Shown one piece after another: positions 1 through 8,973 of a stretch of 64,000 nucleotides of DNA. Each line of letters begins with the position of its first letter. The stretch's first letter is position 1. This DNA is from Hyphomicrobiales bacterium (lineage in GTDB: Bacteria > Pseudomonadota > Alphaproteobacteria > Rhizobiales > Beijerinckiaceae). The notes under the pieces are model-generated. The model did no database searches. It was given only the letters and a program-made list of their open reading frames with translations, and was not told where the DNA came from. Position numbers and translations under genes: made by a program. The stretch spans positions 1 to 64,000 of the forward strand of contig JAQGKD010000009.1 in the NCBI GenBank assembly GCA_028290285.1. The letters are read 5' to 3'.

Positions 1-516
1 GACCACCGAGGCGCGAACGCAGCCCGATGTCGAGACGCCGCAGAAGATCAGTGTATCGACGCCCTTCTGGACGAGATAGGACGCGAGCGGCGTCTGGAAG
101 AAGGCGCTCGCCTTGGTCTTGCCAAGCACCCATTCTCCCTCGCGCGGTGTTATGGCATCCGGAAAATCGTTGTGGCGCGGTGGCGATGCCTTGGTGCGCT
201 TCGATTTCGTCGCCTTGCCCGCGAAGGGCACGTCATTAACGTTGCTGTTGGTGAAGACGATCGGGAGGTCGCGCGTGCGAAACATGTCGATCAGCGCGGC
301 GATCTTCGGCACGGCTTCCCACGAAACCGGACCGCAGGCTGAGCCGAATTCGGCAATGGATTCTTCCAGCGTCTGTCCTTCGTAGCCGGTGAAGCCGTAG
401 GTCACGTCAACGACGATCAGGGCGGCGCGCGAGCCGACTTTCATGTCAGTCAGGAAACCCGCGCTCTTGTAGGTCGCGAGTTCCGACTGCGGTATTGCCT
501 TCATCCAGTCCTTCAT
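1..516 (-). CDS. Isochorismatase-family cysteine hydrolase (5' part)
   Basis: The first 172 codons of a cysteine hydrolase that runs off the left edge. The family hydrolyses C-N bonds in small amides such as N-carbamoylsarcosine or maleamate. The triad residues are visible: Asp37 in VVDVTYGF, Lys133 in VLGKTKASAFF and the nucleophile Cys166 in STSGCVRAS. The segment SACGPVSW is typical of the carbamoylsarcosine/maleamate amidase branch. The ATG at 516 follows a good GAGGAGA ribosome site. It lies 28 bp downstream of the substrate-binding protein gene on the same strand, so the two are probably cotranscribed, the binding protein delivering a substrate of this pathway. The exact substrate cannot be assigned from sequence. 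Confidence 0.85.
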   Translation of the reverse strand, partial: MKDWMKAIPQSELATYKSAGFLTDMKVGSRAALIVVDVTYGFTGYEGQTLEESIAEFGSACGPVSWEAVPKIAALIDMFRTRDLPIVFTNSNVNDVPFAGKATKSKRTKASPPRHNDFPDAITPREGEWVLGKTKASAFFQTPLASYLVQKGVDTLIFCGVSTSGCVRASVV

Positions 517-544
517 GGCTTTCTCCTCTCGTGCAGATGATGCG

Positions 545-1522
545 TTACTTGACCTGCTTGGCCAGCTCGACGATTTCCGGGTCTGCGAAACGCGCGACAT
601 CGGTCGAGCCTTCGAGATCGCCGATGCTTTTCATCGCTTCGGCGAGCGTCTTCACTTCGCTGGAGCCGACGAGGCCGATGCGGTCGAAGATCTTGATCTT
701 GGTATAATAATCGTAGGTCATCTCGATGTCGGATCGCGTCGAGCCCGACTCCTTGACGAGAATGTCGATGGCTTGCGTGCGGTTGGCAGGATCGTTGAAC
801 CAGTCGATTCCCTTGGCGACGCCCTTCAGGAAGCCGACCAGCGCGGGCTTGTGCGCCTTGGCCCAGGTGGTGTTCACGGCATAGCCCGTGAAGGGCAGCT
901 TCTTCTCGTAATCGCTGAGCGCGCCCAGATTGGAGTAGCCTTCTCCCTCCGCCTTGAAGGTGAAGGGCGGCACGAGGATCGCCGCATCCACCGCGCCGGC
1001 CGCCAGAGCCGCGAAGCGCGCTGCCGTGGTGCCGGCGAAGACGAGATCGTACTGGCCCGGTGCGACGCCGTTGGGGCCGAGCATGCGCTCGAGATAGATG
1101 CGGGTAATGTCCTTGATGCCGCCGATGGAGATCAGCTTGCCCTTGAGATCCTTGATCGATTTCAGGTCCTTCTTGCCCCAGACCGAATAGGGCGGCACCT
1201 GCGTCTCGACGCGCAGGAGCGTAATGGGGGCGCCCTTGTCGATGGCACGCAGGGGGTCGGCCAGACCGCCTGAGCCCAGATTGATCGAACCCGCCGTGAG
1301 TTGCTGGATGACAGCTGCGGACGAGGGTGCCGAAACGAGGTCCATCTTGACGTTGTTTTCGGCGAAGTAGCCTTTTTGGTCGGCAATGAAGATCGGCCAT
1401 TGCTGCGCCGATCCCCGGCCCGTCGTGCCCATGATGAGCGTTTCAGCAGCGAAACCCGTCGAACCGGCCAGCACAAGCGCCGTCAAGGCGACCGCACCCA
1501 ATTTCAGAAAACGCAAGCTCAT
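545..1522 (-). CDS. ABC transporter substrate-binding protein (SsuA/THI5-like)
   Basis: A periplasmic binding protein of 325 residues. It begins with a signal peptide (LKLGAVALTALVLAGSTGFA, cleavage after AxA-like FAA). The mature part has the NMT1/SsuA fold hallmarks: TTGRGSAQQWPIFIADQKGYF at the start, then a GSINLGSGG loop and a DLKGKLISIGG segment. Such proteins bind sulfonates, nitrate or pyrimidine-like molecules for ABC importers. The start at 1522 was chosen because the signal peptide begins there; the frame is open 40 codons further upstream but that part reads as leader sequence. No permease or ATPase is seen in this window; they may lie beyond the left edge. It precedes the cysteine hydrolase in what looks like one operon. 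Confidence 0.85.
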   Translation of the reverse strand: MSLRFLKLGAVALTALVLAGSTGFAAETLIMGTTGRGSAQQWPIFIADQKGYFAENNVKMDLVSAPSSAAVIQQLTAGSINLGSGGLADPLRAIDKGAPITLLRVETQVPPYSVWGKKDLKSIKDLKGKLISIGGIKDITRIYLERMLGPNGVAPGQYDLVFAGTTAARFAALAAGAVDAAILVPPFTFKAEGEGYSNLGALSDYEKKLPFTGYAVNTTWAKAHKPALVGFLKGVAKGIDWFNDPANRTQAIDILVKESGSTRSDIEMTYDYYTKIKIFDRIGLVGSSEVKTLAEAMKSIGDLEGSTDVARFADPEIVELAKQVK

Positions 1523-1827
1523 GGATCTATCTTCCTTCTCGGCATCCGATTTCCGGCCTGATCGAACGGGGCCCAGCCCCATCCAAGCATCTGTTTGCAA
1601 GCCGCGCCACTGTCGCGGCAAGGCTGCCTCAAGGAAACACAAGCAAGGTCGGGGCCGACGCCTGCCGATAGGCCGGGCGGCGCGCTCTCGTTTCGGCGGC
1701 CGAAGCGCGAGCTTTACCTTGCGGTAATTCTTTTGGACGATTTAGAATCATGTAACGACTGAGTCGCGAGAGCTTCATTGAATACTTTCTTTCCACCTTT
1801 TCCGGACCAGTCCGACAGGCGCCCGTC
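1523..1827. other. Divergent intergenic region
   Basis: A 305-bp gap between divergently transcribed genes, presumably holding promoters for both sides. A possible rightward promoter is TTGCGG at 1719-1724 and TAGAAT at 1743-1748 with an 18-bp spacer, about 80 bp before the rightward gene. The -35 box lies in a small inverted repeat (TACC..GGTA). No gene is seen. Confidence 0.3.
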
Positions 1828-2208
1828 ATGAGCGCAGCTCCCTTGAATCTGGACCTTGCGACCTGGACCGAGCCACTCGTCGGAGACATCGTCACCAGCG
1901 CATATGCGCGGCTGATTTCCGACGAACGCGCGATCAATGTCCTCTCACGATTTCACATTCTCCTATGGCGCAATGCCATAGCCGAGCACGAACAGGCTGA
2001 AGCGAGCCGGCGCGAGCTGCATCGCATTGCGAAACGATTCGACGTGACCGACACTGAGGTACGCGAGATCGACATGCAGGTGATCGCCGAGTTGATGCAC
2101 GTCATCAGCCGTCGTTTCCGTCGCTCGCCGGAAACGACGCGCGACTGCAGCATGGAAATGCTGCGCGTCGCCTGCTGGCTCACGGAGGGTCGCGACGCGG
2201 CGGCCTGA
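1828..2208 (+). CDS. Hypothetical protein, 126 aa, all-helical
   Basis: Not recognised. The protein is 126 residues, soluble, without signal peptide or membrane segments, and looks mostly helical, with a charged middle (HEQAEASRRELHRIAKRF) and a conserved-looking motif VTDTEVREIDMQVIAELMHVI. Codon use resembles its neighbours, which argues for a real gene. No clear Shine-Dalgarno precedes the ATG. It stands alone, reading away from the substrate-binding protein operon, with the helicase gene following about 100 bp downstream. No function is proposed. Confidence 0.6.
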   Translation: MSAAPLNLDLATWTEPLVGDIVTSAYARLISDERAINVLSRFHILLWRNAIAEHEQAEASRRELHRIAKRFDVTDTEVREIDMQVIAELMHVISRRFRRSPETTRDCSMEMLRVACWLTEGRDAAA

Positions 2209-2315
2209 GCGCACCCCCCGGGCAAAGATTGCTTGCAATGCGGCGGAGGACCGATCATCTGCCTAGCATGGCAACGGGTCCCGGCAGTTCGGGACACCCG
2301 GAGGGAGATGCAACG

Positions 2316-3410
2316 TTGAGTCGAACCTGGTCGCCGCAACAGGATCAAGCGCTGAAGGAAATTGCCGCCTGGCTGAAAACCGGCAAGCCGCAATTGTTTC
2401 GCCTGTTCGGATATGCCGGCACCGGCAAGACGACGCTGGCGCGCCATATTGCAGAAGGCATCGACGGCGATGTCGTCTTCGCCGCCTATACCGGCAAGGC
2501 CGCGCTCGTGTTGCGGTCCAAGGGCTGCGACGATGCCCGGACGATCCACAGCCTCATCTACCGGCCGCAGGACATGGACTCGGAAGTTCCCTCCTTCGTG
2601 CTCAGCGAGCAGAGCGCGGCCTCCACGGCAAGCCTGATCATCATCGACGAATGTTCGATGGTCGACGAGGAACTCGGCCGCGATCTGCTCTCCTTTGGCA
2701 AGCCGGTCCTGGTGCTCGGCGATCCCGCGCAATTGCCCCCGGTCAAGGGCGGCGGCTTTTTCACCGAGGCGGAGCCCGACCTCATGCTGACCGAGGTTCA
2801 CCGGCAGGCGGCGGACAATCCCATCGTGCGCATGTCCATGATCGTGCGGGAAGGCGGGCGGCTGGAGCGTGGCACCTATGGCGAGAGCCGCGTCATAGGG
2901 CGCGATGAGATCGATTCGATGACCGTGACCCGCGCCGACCAGGTCCTCGTCGGACTGAACCGCACGCGACGGCTCTACAACAAGAGATTGCGCGAGCTGT
3001 TCGGGTTCACGAGCCCGATGCCTGAGGCCGGCGACCGCCTCGTCTGCCTGAAGAATGATCGCAAGAAAGGCTTGCTGAACGGGGGGATCTGGACCGTGAA
3101 GGATCTCGCGCCGCAGCGCGCCGGCAAATTGCGGATGAGCCTCGTGCCCGAGGACGATGCCGCCCGCAAGCCCCTGCGCGTGCGCGTGCTGCCGAATTTC
3201 TTCGAGAGCGACGAGGAGATCCCCTATTCGCTTCGGCGGGATTCCGACGAGTTCGATTTCGGTTATGCGCTCACGGTCCACAAGGCGCAGGGATCGCAGT
3301 GGAACGACATGGTGCTGTTCGACGAATCCCCGTCCTTCCGCGAGCATCGCTACCGCTGGCTATATACCGGCATCACCCGTGCCGCCGAGCGCATCACGGT
3401 GGTCATGTGA
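2316..3410 (+). CDS. RecD-like ATP-dependent DNA helicase
   Basis: A superfamily 1 helicase of about 364 residues. It has Walker A (GYAGTGKTT), a Q-motif-like start (WSPQQDQALKEI), Walker B (IIIDECSMVDEE), motif III (VLGDPAQLPPV) and a C-terminal UvrD_C_2/RecD-type block (GYALTVHKAQGSQW, YTGITRA). It is a stand-alone helicase of the kind often annotated AAA family ATPase or exonuclease V subunit. The TTG start at 2316 is preferred because GGAGGGAG stands 7-8 bp before it; in-frame ATGs at 2268 and 2229 are alternatives. Its last codons overlap the start of the DedA gene (ATGTGA), which suggests translational coupling. Confidence 0.9.
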   Translation: MSRTWSPQQDQALKEIAAWLKTGKPQLFRLFGYAGTGKTTLARHIAEGIDGDVVFAAYTGKAALVLRSKGCDDARTIHSLIYRPQDMDSEVPSFVLSEQSAASTASLIIIDECSMVDEELGRDLLSFGKPVLVLGDPAQLPPVKGGGFFTEAEPDLMLTEVHRQAADNPIVRMSMIVREGGRLERGTYGESRVIGRDEIDSMTVTRADQVLVGLNRTRRLYNKRLRELFGFTSPMPEAGDRLVCLKNDRKKGLLNGGIWTVKDLAPQRAGKLRMSLVPEDDAARKPLRVRVLPNFFESDEEIPYSLRRDSDEFDFGYALTVHKAQGSQWNDMVLFDESPSFREHRYRWLYTGITRAAERITVVM

Positions 3411-3940
3411 GCCTGCAAAACGTAACCCAGCTCATCCTCGATTTCATCCGGATGAACGAGATCTACGCGCTGCCGCTGGTGTTCGTCCTGGCTTTCGGCG
3501 AATCGCTGGCGATCGTCGCCCTGGTGCTGCCGGCCACCGTCATCCTTTGGGGGGTCGGGGCTTTCATCGGCGCGTCCGGCATCGGCTTCTGGCCGATTTT
3601 CGTCGCGGCGGGGCTCGGGGCCGCGCTGGGCGACTGGCTGTCCTATTGGCTCGGCCTGCATTATCACCAGCAGATCGGGCGCATGTGGCCGCTGTCGCGC
3701 TATCCGGCGCTCCTGACGCGCGGCCATGCGTTCTTCGCCAGATGGGGATGGCCAGGCGTGTTTCTCGGCCGTTTCATCGGCCCGCTGCGCGCGATCGTGC
3801 CGCTGACGGCAGGCGCTTGCGAGATGCCGGTCGTGCCGTTCCAGATTGCGAACTGGTCGTCGGCCTTCATCTGGGCCGGCGTCACGCTGGGCCCTGGCGC
3901 CTATGGACTCCCATGGCTCCGGGCCCTGGCCGGCCCCTGA
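3407..3940 (+). CDS. DedA family inner-membrane protein
   Basis: A 177-residue membrane protein of the DedA/VTT family, associated with envelope integrity and lipid flipping. It shows the family hallmarks: an acidic residue in the first re-entrant segment (FGESLAIVALVLPATVIL), G-rich GLGAALGDWLSYWLG, and the FxGRFIGPLRAIVPLTAG motif with the conserved arginines. The GTG start at 3407 overlaps the TGA of the helicase gene. A longer open frame exists upstream but lies inside the helicase. The stop is only 4 bp from the stop of the convergent cyclopropane synthase gene. Confidence 0.88.
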   Translation: MSLQNVTQLILDFIRMNEIYALPLVFVLAFGESLAIVALVLPATVILWGVGAFIGASGIGFWPIFVAAGLGAALGDWLSYWLGLHYHQQIGRMWPLSRYPALLTRGHAFFARWGWPGVFLGRFIGPLRAIVPLTAGACEMPVVPFQIANWSSAFIWAGVTLGPGAYGLPWLRALAGP

Positions 3941-3944
3941 AGCC

Positions 3945-5195
3945 TCAGGTGGTCGCCAAAACCTGCTGCGTGCCACCTTCGCGCTCCCGCAGCCGTCTTT
4001 CGTTTTCGGCGATATAGTCGCGCGTGATCGGCACGGCGTCGACACGACGCGCCAGCTGGATCTGGAAGACGATCTGCTGACCGAGTCGAAAGCCGGCCTC
4101 CGACCCTGCGAGATAGAACTCCCACATGCGGCAGAAGCGATCGTCGTAGAGCCGGGCGATCTCCTCGCGGTGGGCAAGGAAGCGCTCGCGCCAGTCCTTG
4201 AGCGTATCGGCATAATGCAGGCGCAGGATCTCGATGTCGGTCACCAGCAGGCCCGCGCGCTCGATGGCCGGCATGATCTCCGATAACGCAGGGATGTAGC
4301 CGCCCGGAAAGACGTATTTTGCGATCCAGGGGTTCGTTGCGCCGGGCGTATCGGGTCGGCCGATCGTGTGGACAAGGGCGACACCGTCCTCGGCAAGCAG
4401 CGAGGCGATCTTGCGGAAGTAGATGTCGTAGTAACTGACGCCGACATGCTCGAACATGCCGATTGAGACGATCCGATCGAACCGGCCAGCGACATCGCGA
4501 TAATCCTGCAGGCGGAACTCCAGGTCGCGGCCGCGCGAACTCCCATTTGCACGACGGCCGGCCTCGGACCATTGCTCCTGCGACAAGGTGATGCCCGTCA
4601 CGCGCGCGTCGCAGATTTCGGCGAGGTAGAGGGCCATACCGCCCCAACCGCAGCCGATATCGAGAACGCGCTGCCCCGGCTCGACCAGAAGCTTGGCTGC
4701 AACATGGCGCTTCTTGGCGCGCTGCGCCTCTTCGAGCGTTGCGCCGGGCCTTTCGAAATAGGCGCAGGAATATTGCCGGTCCGCGTCCAGGAAGAGATCG
4801 TAGAGGTGCCCATCGAGGTCGTAATGATGGGCGACGTTGACCCGGGAGCGCAGGAGGTCGTTGCGCTGCTGCAGTCGGCGGAGTGCAATGCGCGTCTGGC
4901 GCAACACTCGAAGCCAGCGGGCCTCGCCCTCCTGAGCAAGATTGCTGAGGCCGAGTTGCATCACATCCAACAAGGTGCCCCGCGTTACCTCGATGGCGCC
5001 GTTCATGTAGAGCTCCCCGAAAGCCAGCTCCGGATCGCGCACGAGACGCGCCTCGGACTGAGGATCGCGGACACGGATGCCCAGCGAAGGCCCCGTGCCA
5101 TCGCCGGCCTCGAACGTGCGGCCGCTGGGCGTTTCGACGGCGATGGACCCGCGGCGGATGAGGGTTCTCATGAAGGACTCGAACAGCTGTTCCAT
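3945..5195 (-). CDS. cfa: Cyclopropane-fatty-acyl-phospholipid synthase
   Basis: A 416-residue SAM-dependent enzyme that adds a methylene bridge to unsaturated acyl chains in membrane phospholipids. The N-terminal part (about 1-110) is the lipid-binding region, followed by VAHHYDL (121-127), YSCAYFE (142-148) and the SAM-binding loop VLDIGCGWGG (177-186). Further typical segments are GITLSQEQ, DYRDV, SIGMFEHVG and the C-terminal FxRMWEFYLA. Length fits the family. The reading frame is intact. It is a single gene, convergent with the DedA gene. Membrane cyclopropanation usually rises in stationary phase or under acid stress; no promoter assignment is made here. Confidence 0.95.
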   Translation of the reverse strand: MEQLFESFMRTLIRRGSIAVETPSGRTFEAGDGTGPSLGIRVRDPQSEARLVRDPELAFGELYMNGAIEVTRGTLLDVMQLGLSNLAQEGEARWLRVLRQTRIALRRLQQRNDLLRSRVNVAHHYDLDGHLYDLFLDADRQYSCAYFERPGATLEEAQRAKKRHVAAKLLVEPGQRVLDIGCGWGGMALYLAEICDARVTGITLSQEQWSEAGRRANGSSRGRDLEFRLQDYRDVAGRFDRIVSIGMFEHVGVSYYDIYFRKIASLLAEDGVALVHTIGRPDTPGATNPWIAKYVFPGGYIPALSEIMPAIERAGLLVTDIEILRLHYADTLKDWRERFLAHREEIARLYDDRFCRMWEFYLAGSEAGFRLGQQIVFQIQLARRVDAVPITRDYIAENERRLREREGGTQQVLATT

Positions 5196-5440
5196 GACTG
5201 CCTCGCAATGTGAGCATCGACGGCCGGCCCGAAGCTGCCCTTGGGAGGGCAGCGTACAAAGGAACTCCCATTTCCACGGGGCGTTTCCAGATCAGTCGCT
5301 GCCACGCTGGATTTCCTCAACAGGAAACGGCCAAGGCAGAAAAGAGTTCGGCGGGCGTCCTGCAGGAACTCGGATCGGTGGCTGGTGGGGCGTGGGCCAC
5401 AAGTATTGCAATCGCGTCTCCGGAGTTTTGGGAGGGTCGC

Positions 5441-6145
5441 ATGGCACGTGGTTGGACTGTGGCAGGAACGGCGGTGCTGGCCGGCCTCGTAGCCGGGAGC
5501 TTCTTGCTGATTTCCCCAGCTGAGGCGCAGCGCGGCGGCGGACATGGTGGCGGCGGCTTCGGCGGGGGCGGCGCGGGCTTTGGGGGTGGCGGTGGTTTCG
5601 GTGGCCACGGCGGCGGCGGTGGAGGTCTCGGCGGCAGGGGTGGCGGGTTCGGCGGCGGCGGTGGATTTACAGGCGGCGGATTAGGCGGGCGCGGCGCGAT
5701 GGTGGCGCCGGGCGGCGTAGGCTACCGCGGGGGTGTCCGGCCGGGCATCTCCAACCAGTACGGCGGCGCGCGCCCGCTGACCGTGACGCGGGGCGGGGCT
5801 TACAACCGCTACGATTACGGCAGGCGCGGGTACTATAACCGCGGCGGCTACTGGTATGGCGCGGGCGCAGGCCTCGCCGCGGCAGCGATCACTTACCCCT
5901 GGTGGGGGGACGGATACGGGTACGACCCGAATTATGCATACCCCGGTTATGATTACGATTATTACTCTCCCGGATACCCCGGCGGCGGCTATGCCGTCGT
6001 GCGGGACGAGGGTTATGGGCAGGCAGGGAATTATTGCGCGACCCCGCAGAAAACCTGCCTGCTCTACCAGGCGGCGCCAGCAGGGATCGGCTGTTCGTGC
6101 CGGGCGCCGGGAGGCGGATATTTCCGTGGAGCGGTGGTCCCATGA
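5441..6145 (+). CDS. Secreted glycine-rich protein
   Basis: A protein of 234 residues with a clear signal peptide (VAGTAVLAGLVAGSFLLI, cleavage near PAEA-Q). The mature N-terminus is a long glycine tract (GGG/GGF repeats, roughly residues 30-95), then a Tyr/Gly-rich zone with YDYYSPGYPGGGY and a cysteine-containing C-terminus (CATPQKTCLLY, GCSCRAPGGGYFRG). The four cysteines may form disulfides in the periplasm or outside. The ATG at 5441 follows GGGAGG; the open frame continues upstream but only without a signal peptide. A strong terminator follows. No enzymatic function is suggested; similar proteins are usually called hypothetical or cell-surface proteins. Confidence 0.75.
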   Translation: MARGWTVAGTAVLAGLVAGSFLLISPAEAQRGGGHGGGGFGGGGAGFGGGGGFGGHGGGGGGLGGRGGGFGGGGGFTGGGLGGRGAMVAPGGVGYRGGVRPGISNQYGGARPLTVTRGGAYNRYDYGRRGYYNRGGYWYGAGAGLAAAAITYPWWGDGYGYDPNYAYPGYDYDYYSPGYPGGGYAVVRDEGYGQAGNYCATPQKTCLLYQAAPAGIGCSCRAPGGGYFRGAVVP

Positions 6146-6172
6146 CCTTGCGTCGCGCGGCATAATTTTAGA

Positions 6173-6198
6173 GCGGCCCATCGGGGCCGCTTTTTTTT
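6173..6198 (+). terminator. Rho-independent terminator
   Basis: A perfect 7-bp GC stem (GCGGCCC/GGGCCGC) with a 4-nt loop, followed by eight T residues at 6191-6198. It ends the glycine-rich protein transcript and insulates hemA. Confidence 0.9.
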
Positions 6199-6397
6199 GC
6201 TGCTGACTGGCGGCGCGGCTCGGCCCTGATCTGGCGCAAAGCCCTCCGTGAGGCCAAGCCCTAGGGTGAGACCATCAGTCCCCTCGCGCATCGACGCGCA
6301 ACCGTTTATGTGTTGGAATATATCCAGACTGGCGTTACGGGGACGGACCGGACGCTGGCTCCGCGCATGGGAGCCACAACGACAGGGAAGATCCGTG

Positions 6398-7684
6398 ATG
6401 GATTACCGGCGTTTCTTCGGCCAGGCGATTGACCGTCTCAAGACGGAACAGCGCTACCGGGTGTTCGCGGACCTCGAACGAGACGCCGCGCGCTTTCCGC
6501 TGGCGACCTGGCATTCGGACGGCGGTGTGAGCCCGCCCCGCGACGTCGTGATCTGGTGTTCCAACGATTACCTGGGCATGGGCCGTCATCCGCTCGTGAT
6601 CGACGCGATGAGCCAGGCTGCGCAGCGCTATGGCGCGGGCGCAGGCGGGACGCGCAATATTTCAGGCACGAATCATCCGCTCGTGCAGCTCGAAGCCGAA
6701 CTTGCCGACCTGCACGGCAAGGAGGGGGCTCTCGCTTTCACCTCTGGCTGGGTCTCGAATCTCGCCGCGATCTCGACGATCGCCGAGCTGCTGCCCAACT
6801 GCCTCATCATCTCCGATGCGCTGAACCATAATTCGATGATCGAAGGCGTGCGGCGCTCGGGCTGCGAGAAGACGATCTTCCGCCACAACGACATGGCACA
6901 TCTCGAAGAACTCCTGATCGCGGCCGGTCCCGAACGCGCCAAGCTGATCGTTTTCGAAAGCCTCTATTCGATGGATGGCGACATCGCGCCCGTCGGCGAG
7001 GTGGCTGCTCTCGCCAAGCGCTACGGCGCGATGACCTATGTCGATGAAGTGCATGCCGTTGGCCTCTACGGCCCGCGCGGCGGCGGCATCTGCGAACGCG
7101 ACGGTGTCATGTCGCAGATCGACGTGATCGAAGGCACGCTCGCCAAGGGGTTCGGCACGCTGGGCGGCTATATCGCCGCCGACGACGTCATCATCGACGC
7201 CGTGCGCAGTTATGCGCCCTCCTTCATCTTCACCACCGCCCTGCCCCCGGCCGTGGCGGCCGCGGCGGGCGCCGCCGTGCGGCAGCTGAAATCGTCGGGC
7301 GCGGAGCGCGCCTTGCATCAGCAGCAGGTCAGTCGCACCAAGGCTGCACTGGAAGCAGCCGGCATTCCGGTCATGCAGAACCCCTCGCATATCGTGCCCG
7401 TGTTCGTAGGCGATGCCGAATTGTGCAAGACCGCGAGCGACATCCTGCTCGAGCGCCATGGCATCTACATCCAGCCGATCAATTACCCCACCGTTGCGCG
7501 TGGCACGGAACGGCTGCGCATCACGCCCACGCCATACCATACGGACGCGCATATCGCTGAAATGGTCGAGGCGCTGCGCGACGTCTGGCGCCGGCTTGGC
7601 CTGCCCTTCGGCACCATGCCGCAATCTTCGGGCACGATGACGGGCTCGATCGATCCCGATTACAACGCCGTCGCCGCCGAGTAG
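6398..7684 (+). CDS. hemA: 5-aminolevulinate synthase
   Basis: A PLP enzyme of 428 residues that condenses glycine with succinyl-CoA to 5-aminolevulinate, the first step of haem synthesis by the Shemin route typical of alphaproteobacteria. Visible landmarks are [10 protein letters not shown] (53-62), the glycine-rich [13 protein letters not shown] (79-91), the PLP-contacting [12 protein letters not shown] and the Schiff-base lysine Lys250 in [13 protein letters not shown]. The start at 6398 follows AGGGAAG; the frame is open 50 codons upstream without a sensible start. The gene is monocistronic, bounded by terminators on both sides. Confidence 0.97.
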   Translation: MDYRRFFGQAIDRLKTEQRYRVFADLERDAARFPLATWHSDGGVSPPRDVVIWCSNDYLGMGRHPLVIDAMSQAAQRYGAGAGGTRNISGTNHPLVQLEAELADLHGKEGALAFTSGWVSNLAAISTIAELLPNCLIISDALNHNSMIEGVRRSGCEKTIFRHNDMAHLEELLIAAGPERAKLIVFESLYSMDGDIAPVGEVAALAKRYGAMTYVDEVHAVGLYGPRGGGICERDGVMSQIDVIEGTLAKGFGTLGGYIAADDVIIDAVRSYAPSFIFTTALPPAVAAAAGAAVRQLKSSGAERALHQQQVSRTKAALEAAGIPVMQNPSHIVPVFVGDAELCKTASDILLERHGIYIQPINYPTVARGTERLRITPTPYHTDAHIAEMVEALRDVWRRLGLPFGTMPQSSGTMTGSIDPDYNAVAAE

Positions 7685-7705
7685 GCGTCTTCCCGTTATT
7701 TTCGA

Positions 7706-7736
7706 GCCGCCGGTGCGCTCGCGCCGGCGGCTTTTT
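7706..7736 (+). terminator. Rho-independent terminator after hemA
   Basis: An 8-bp perfect stem (GCCGCCGG/CCGGCGGC) with a 10-nt loop and five T residues, 21 bp after the hemA stop. Confidence 0.85.
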
Positions 7737-7753
7737 GCTGTCTGGATGTTGGG

Positions 7754-8875
7754 TCAAAGACCTTTTTCGCGATCTCGCTTCATCAGATATTGCACGATGA
7801 AGGGCAGCGTCAGGTTGATGAGGAAGTAGCGCGAGAAGTGATGCGCGCTCACGAAGAGCGGGTCGATTCCCAACCCCAGCGCAAGCACCATCATGGCTTC
7901 CAGTCCGCCCGGCGCATATGCGATCAGCGTCGCGCCGAACGGCATGCCGAGGAACGTCGACGCGAAGGACGCAAAGCCGAAGGAGACGAGCAGCGACGTG
8001 CCGATGGCGAGGCTCGAGGCCAGTATGGTGCGGCCAAACAGCGTCCAGTCGAAGCCCGCGAACCGCGAGCCCGCCCAGGCGCCGATCATGATCTGGCCGA
8101 CCAGCATGATGGGCATGGGCACGCGACCCGGGGCAAGCCCCGTCGCATGGATGATTCCCGACGCGATCATCGCGCCAAACAGCATGCCGCCGCCCATCTT
8201 CAGCCGCACGAACACGAGGCCGAGTGCGACCGCCGCCGCGCCCGTATAGGCGAGCACGAGGGGCGGATCGGACAGAACGCCACTGATGGGGCCAAGGTGC
8301 ACGCCCGATTCCGCCACGATAATCAGGGGCAAAAGCACGACAAGGAAGATGACGCGCGACATCTGCACCACGGCAACGCGGGGCAGATCGGCCCCCATCG
8401 TCAGCGAAACCGAGAGGATGTAGGCCATCGAGCCCGGCACCGCGGCCAGCAGCGCCGTGGGCTTGGACCAGCGCGAGATGAGGATCGAGACGGCGGCCGA
8501 ACAGACCGTGACCGCCACCACGCAGACGGCCATGATGAGGATGCTAACAGGATAGGATGTGATGTTTTTCAACGTCGCCGGCTCGATGGCCGAGCCGATC
8601 GAGGTGCCCGTGATGGCCATGGCGACGAGACGCAGCAGGTTCCCGATCGGGGTCGCCGCGCCGAAGTAGGACATGAATGCGACCGCGATCACCGAGCCCG
8701 ACATCGCGCCCCCGGGGACACCGAAATATTGGAACCCGAGACCGCCGATCAGCGCGGCGGCCAGCGTCGTCGCCTCGCCGGTCGGCCCGGACCTGTAGGT
8801 CCAGGCAACGGGCGCCCGGGGCGGACGCTCGTCACCGGGAGCGGTTATGGGTGCGGACCTCGTACTCTCGCTCAT
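7754..8875 (-). CDS. AbrB-family integral membrane protein
   Basis: A 373-residue polytopic membrane protein of the AbrB duplication family (PF05145/COG3180). Despite the family label these are not DNA-binding regulators; E. coli AbrB is an inner-membrane protein of unclear transport role. About ten hydrophobic segments are seen, arranged as two similar halves, each containing a GxPGGxxA/G motif (FGVPGGAMSG near the N-terminus, AYAPGGLEAMMVLA in the second half), the signature of the repeat. The start at 8875 follows an AGGAG site. It lies 98 bp downstream of the aminotransferase gene on the same strand. Confidence 0.8.
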   Translation of the reverse strand: MSESTRSAPITAPGDERPPRAPVAWTYRSGPTGEATTLAAALIGGLGFQYFGVPGGAMSGSVIAVAFMSYFGAATPIGNLLRLVAMAITGTSIGSAIEPATLKNITSYPVSILIMAVCVVAVTVCSAAVSILISRWSKPTALLAAVPGSMAYILSVSLTMGADLPRVAVVQMSRVIFLVVLLPLIIVAESGVHLGPISGVLSDPPLVLAYTGAAAVALGLVFVRLKMGGGMLFGAMIASGIIHATGLAPGRVPMPIMLVGQIMIGAWAGSRFAGFDWTLFGRTILASSLAIGTSLLVSFGFASFASTFLGMPFGATLIAYAPGGLEAMMVLALGLGIDPLFVSAHHFSRYFLINLTLPFIVQYLMKRDREKGL

Positions 8876-8973
8876 GGGCTCCTGCGGGGACTTCGCCGTC
8901 GCCCGATTCTGAGCCGGGACAGCCGCTTGTTTAGAGCATCCCCGATCTTGCGCTGCAATACGATCCCCCGTGC

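Noticed and set aside
1953-3347. Long minus-strand open frame (464 codons)
   Set aside because: It lies antisense to the RecD-like helicase and the 126-residue protein gene, shows no domain and has the His/Arg/Gly-rich composition of antisense frames in GC-rich DNA.
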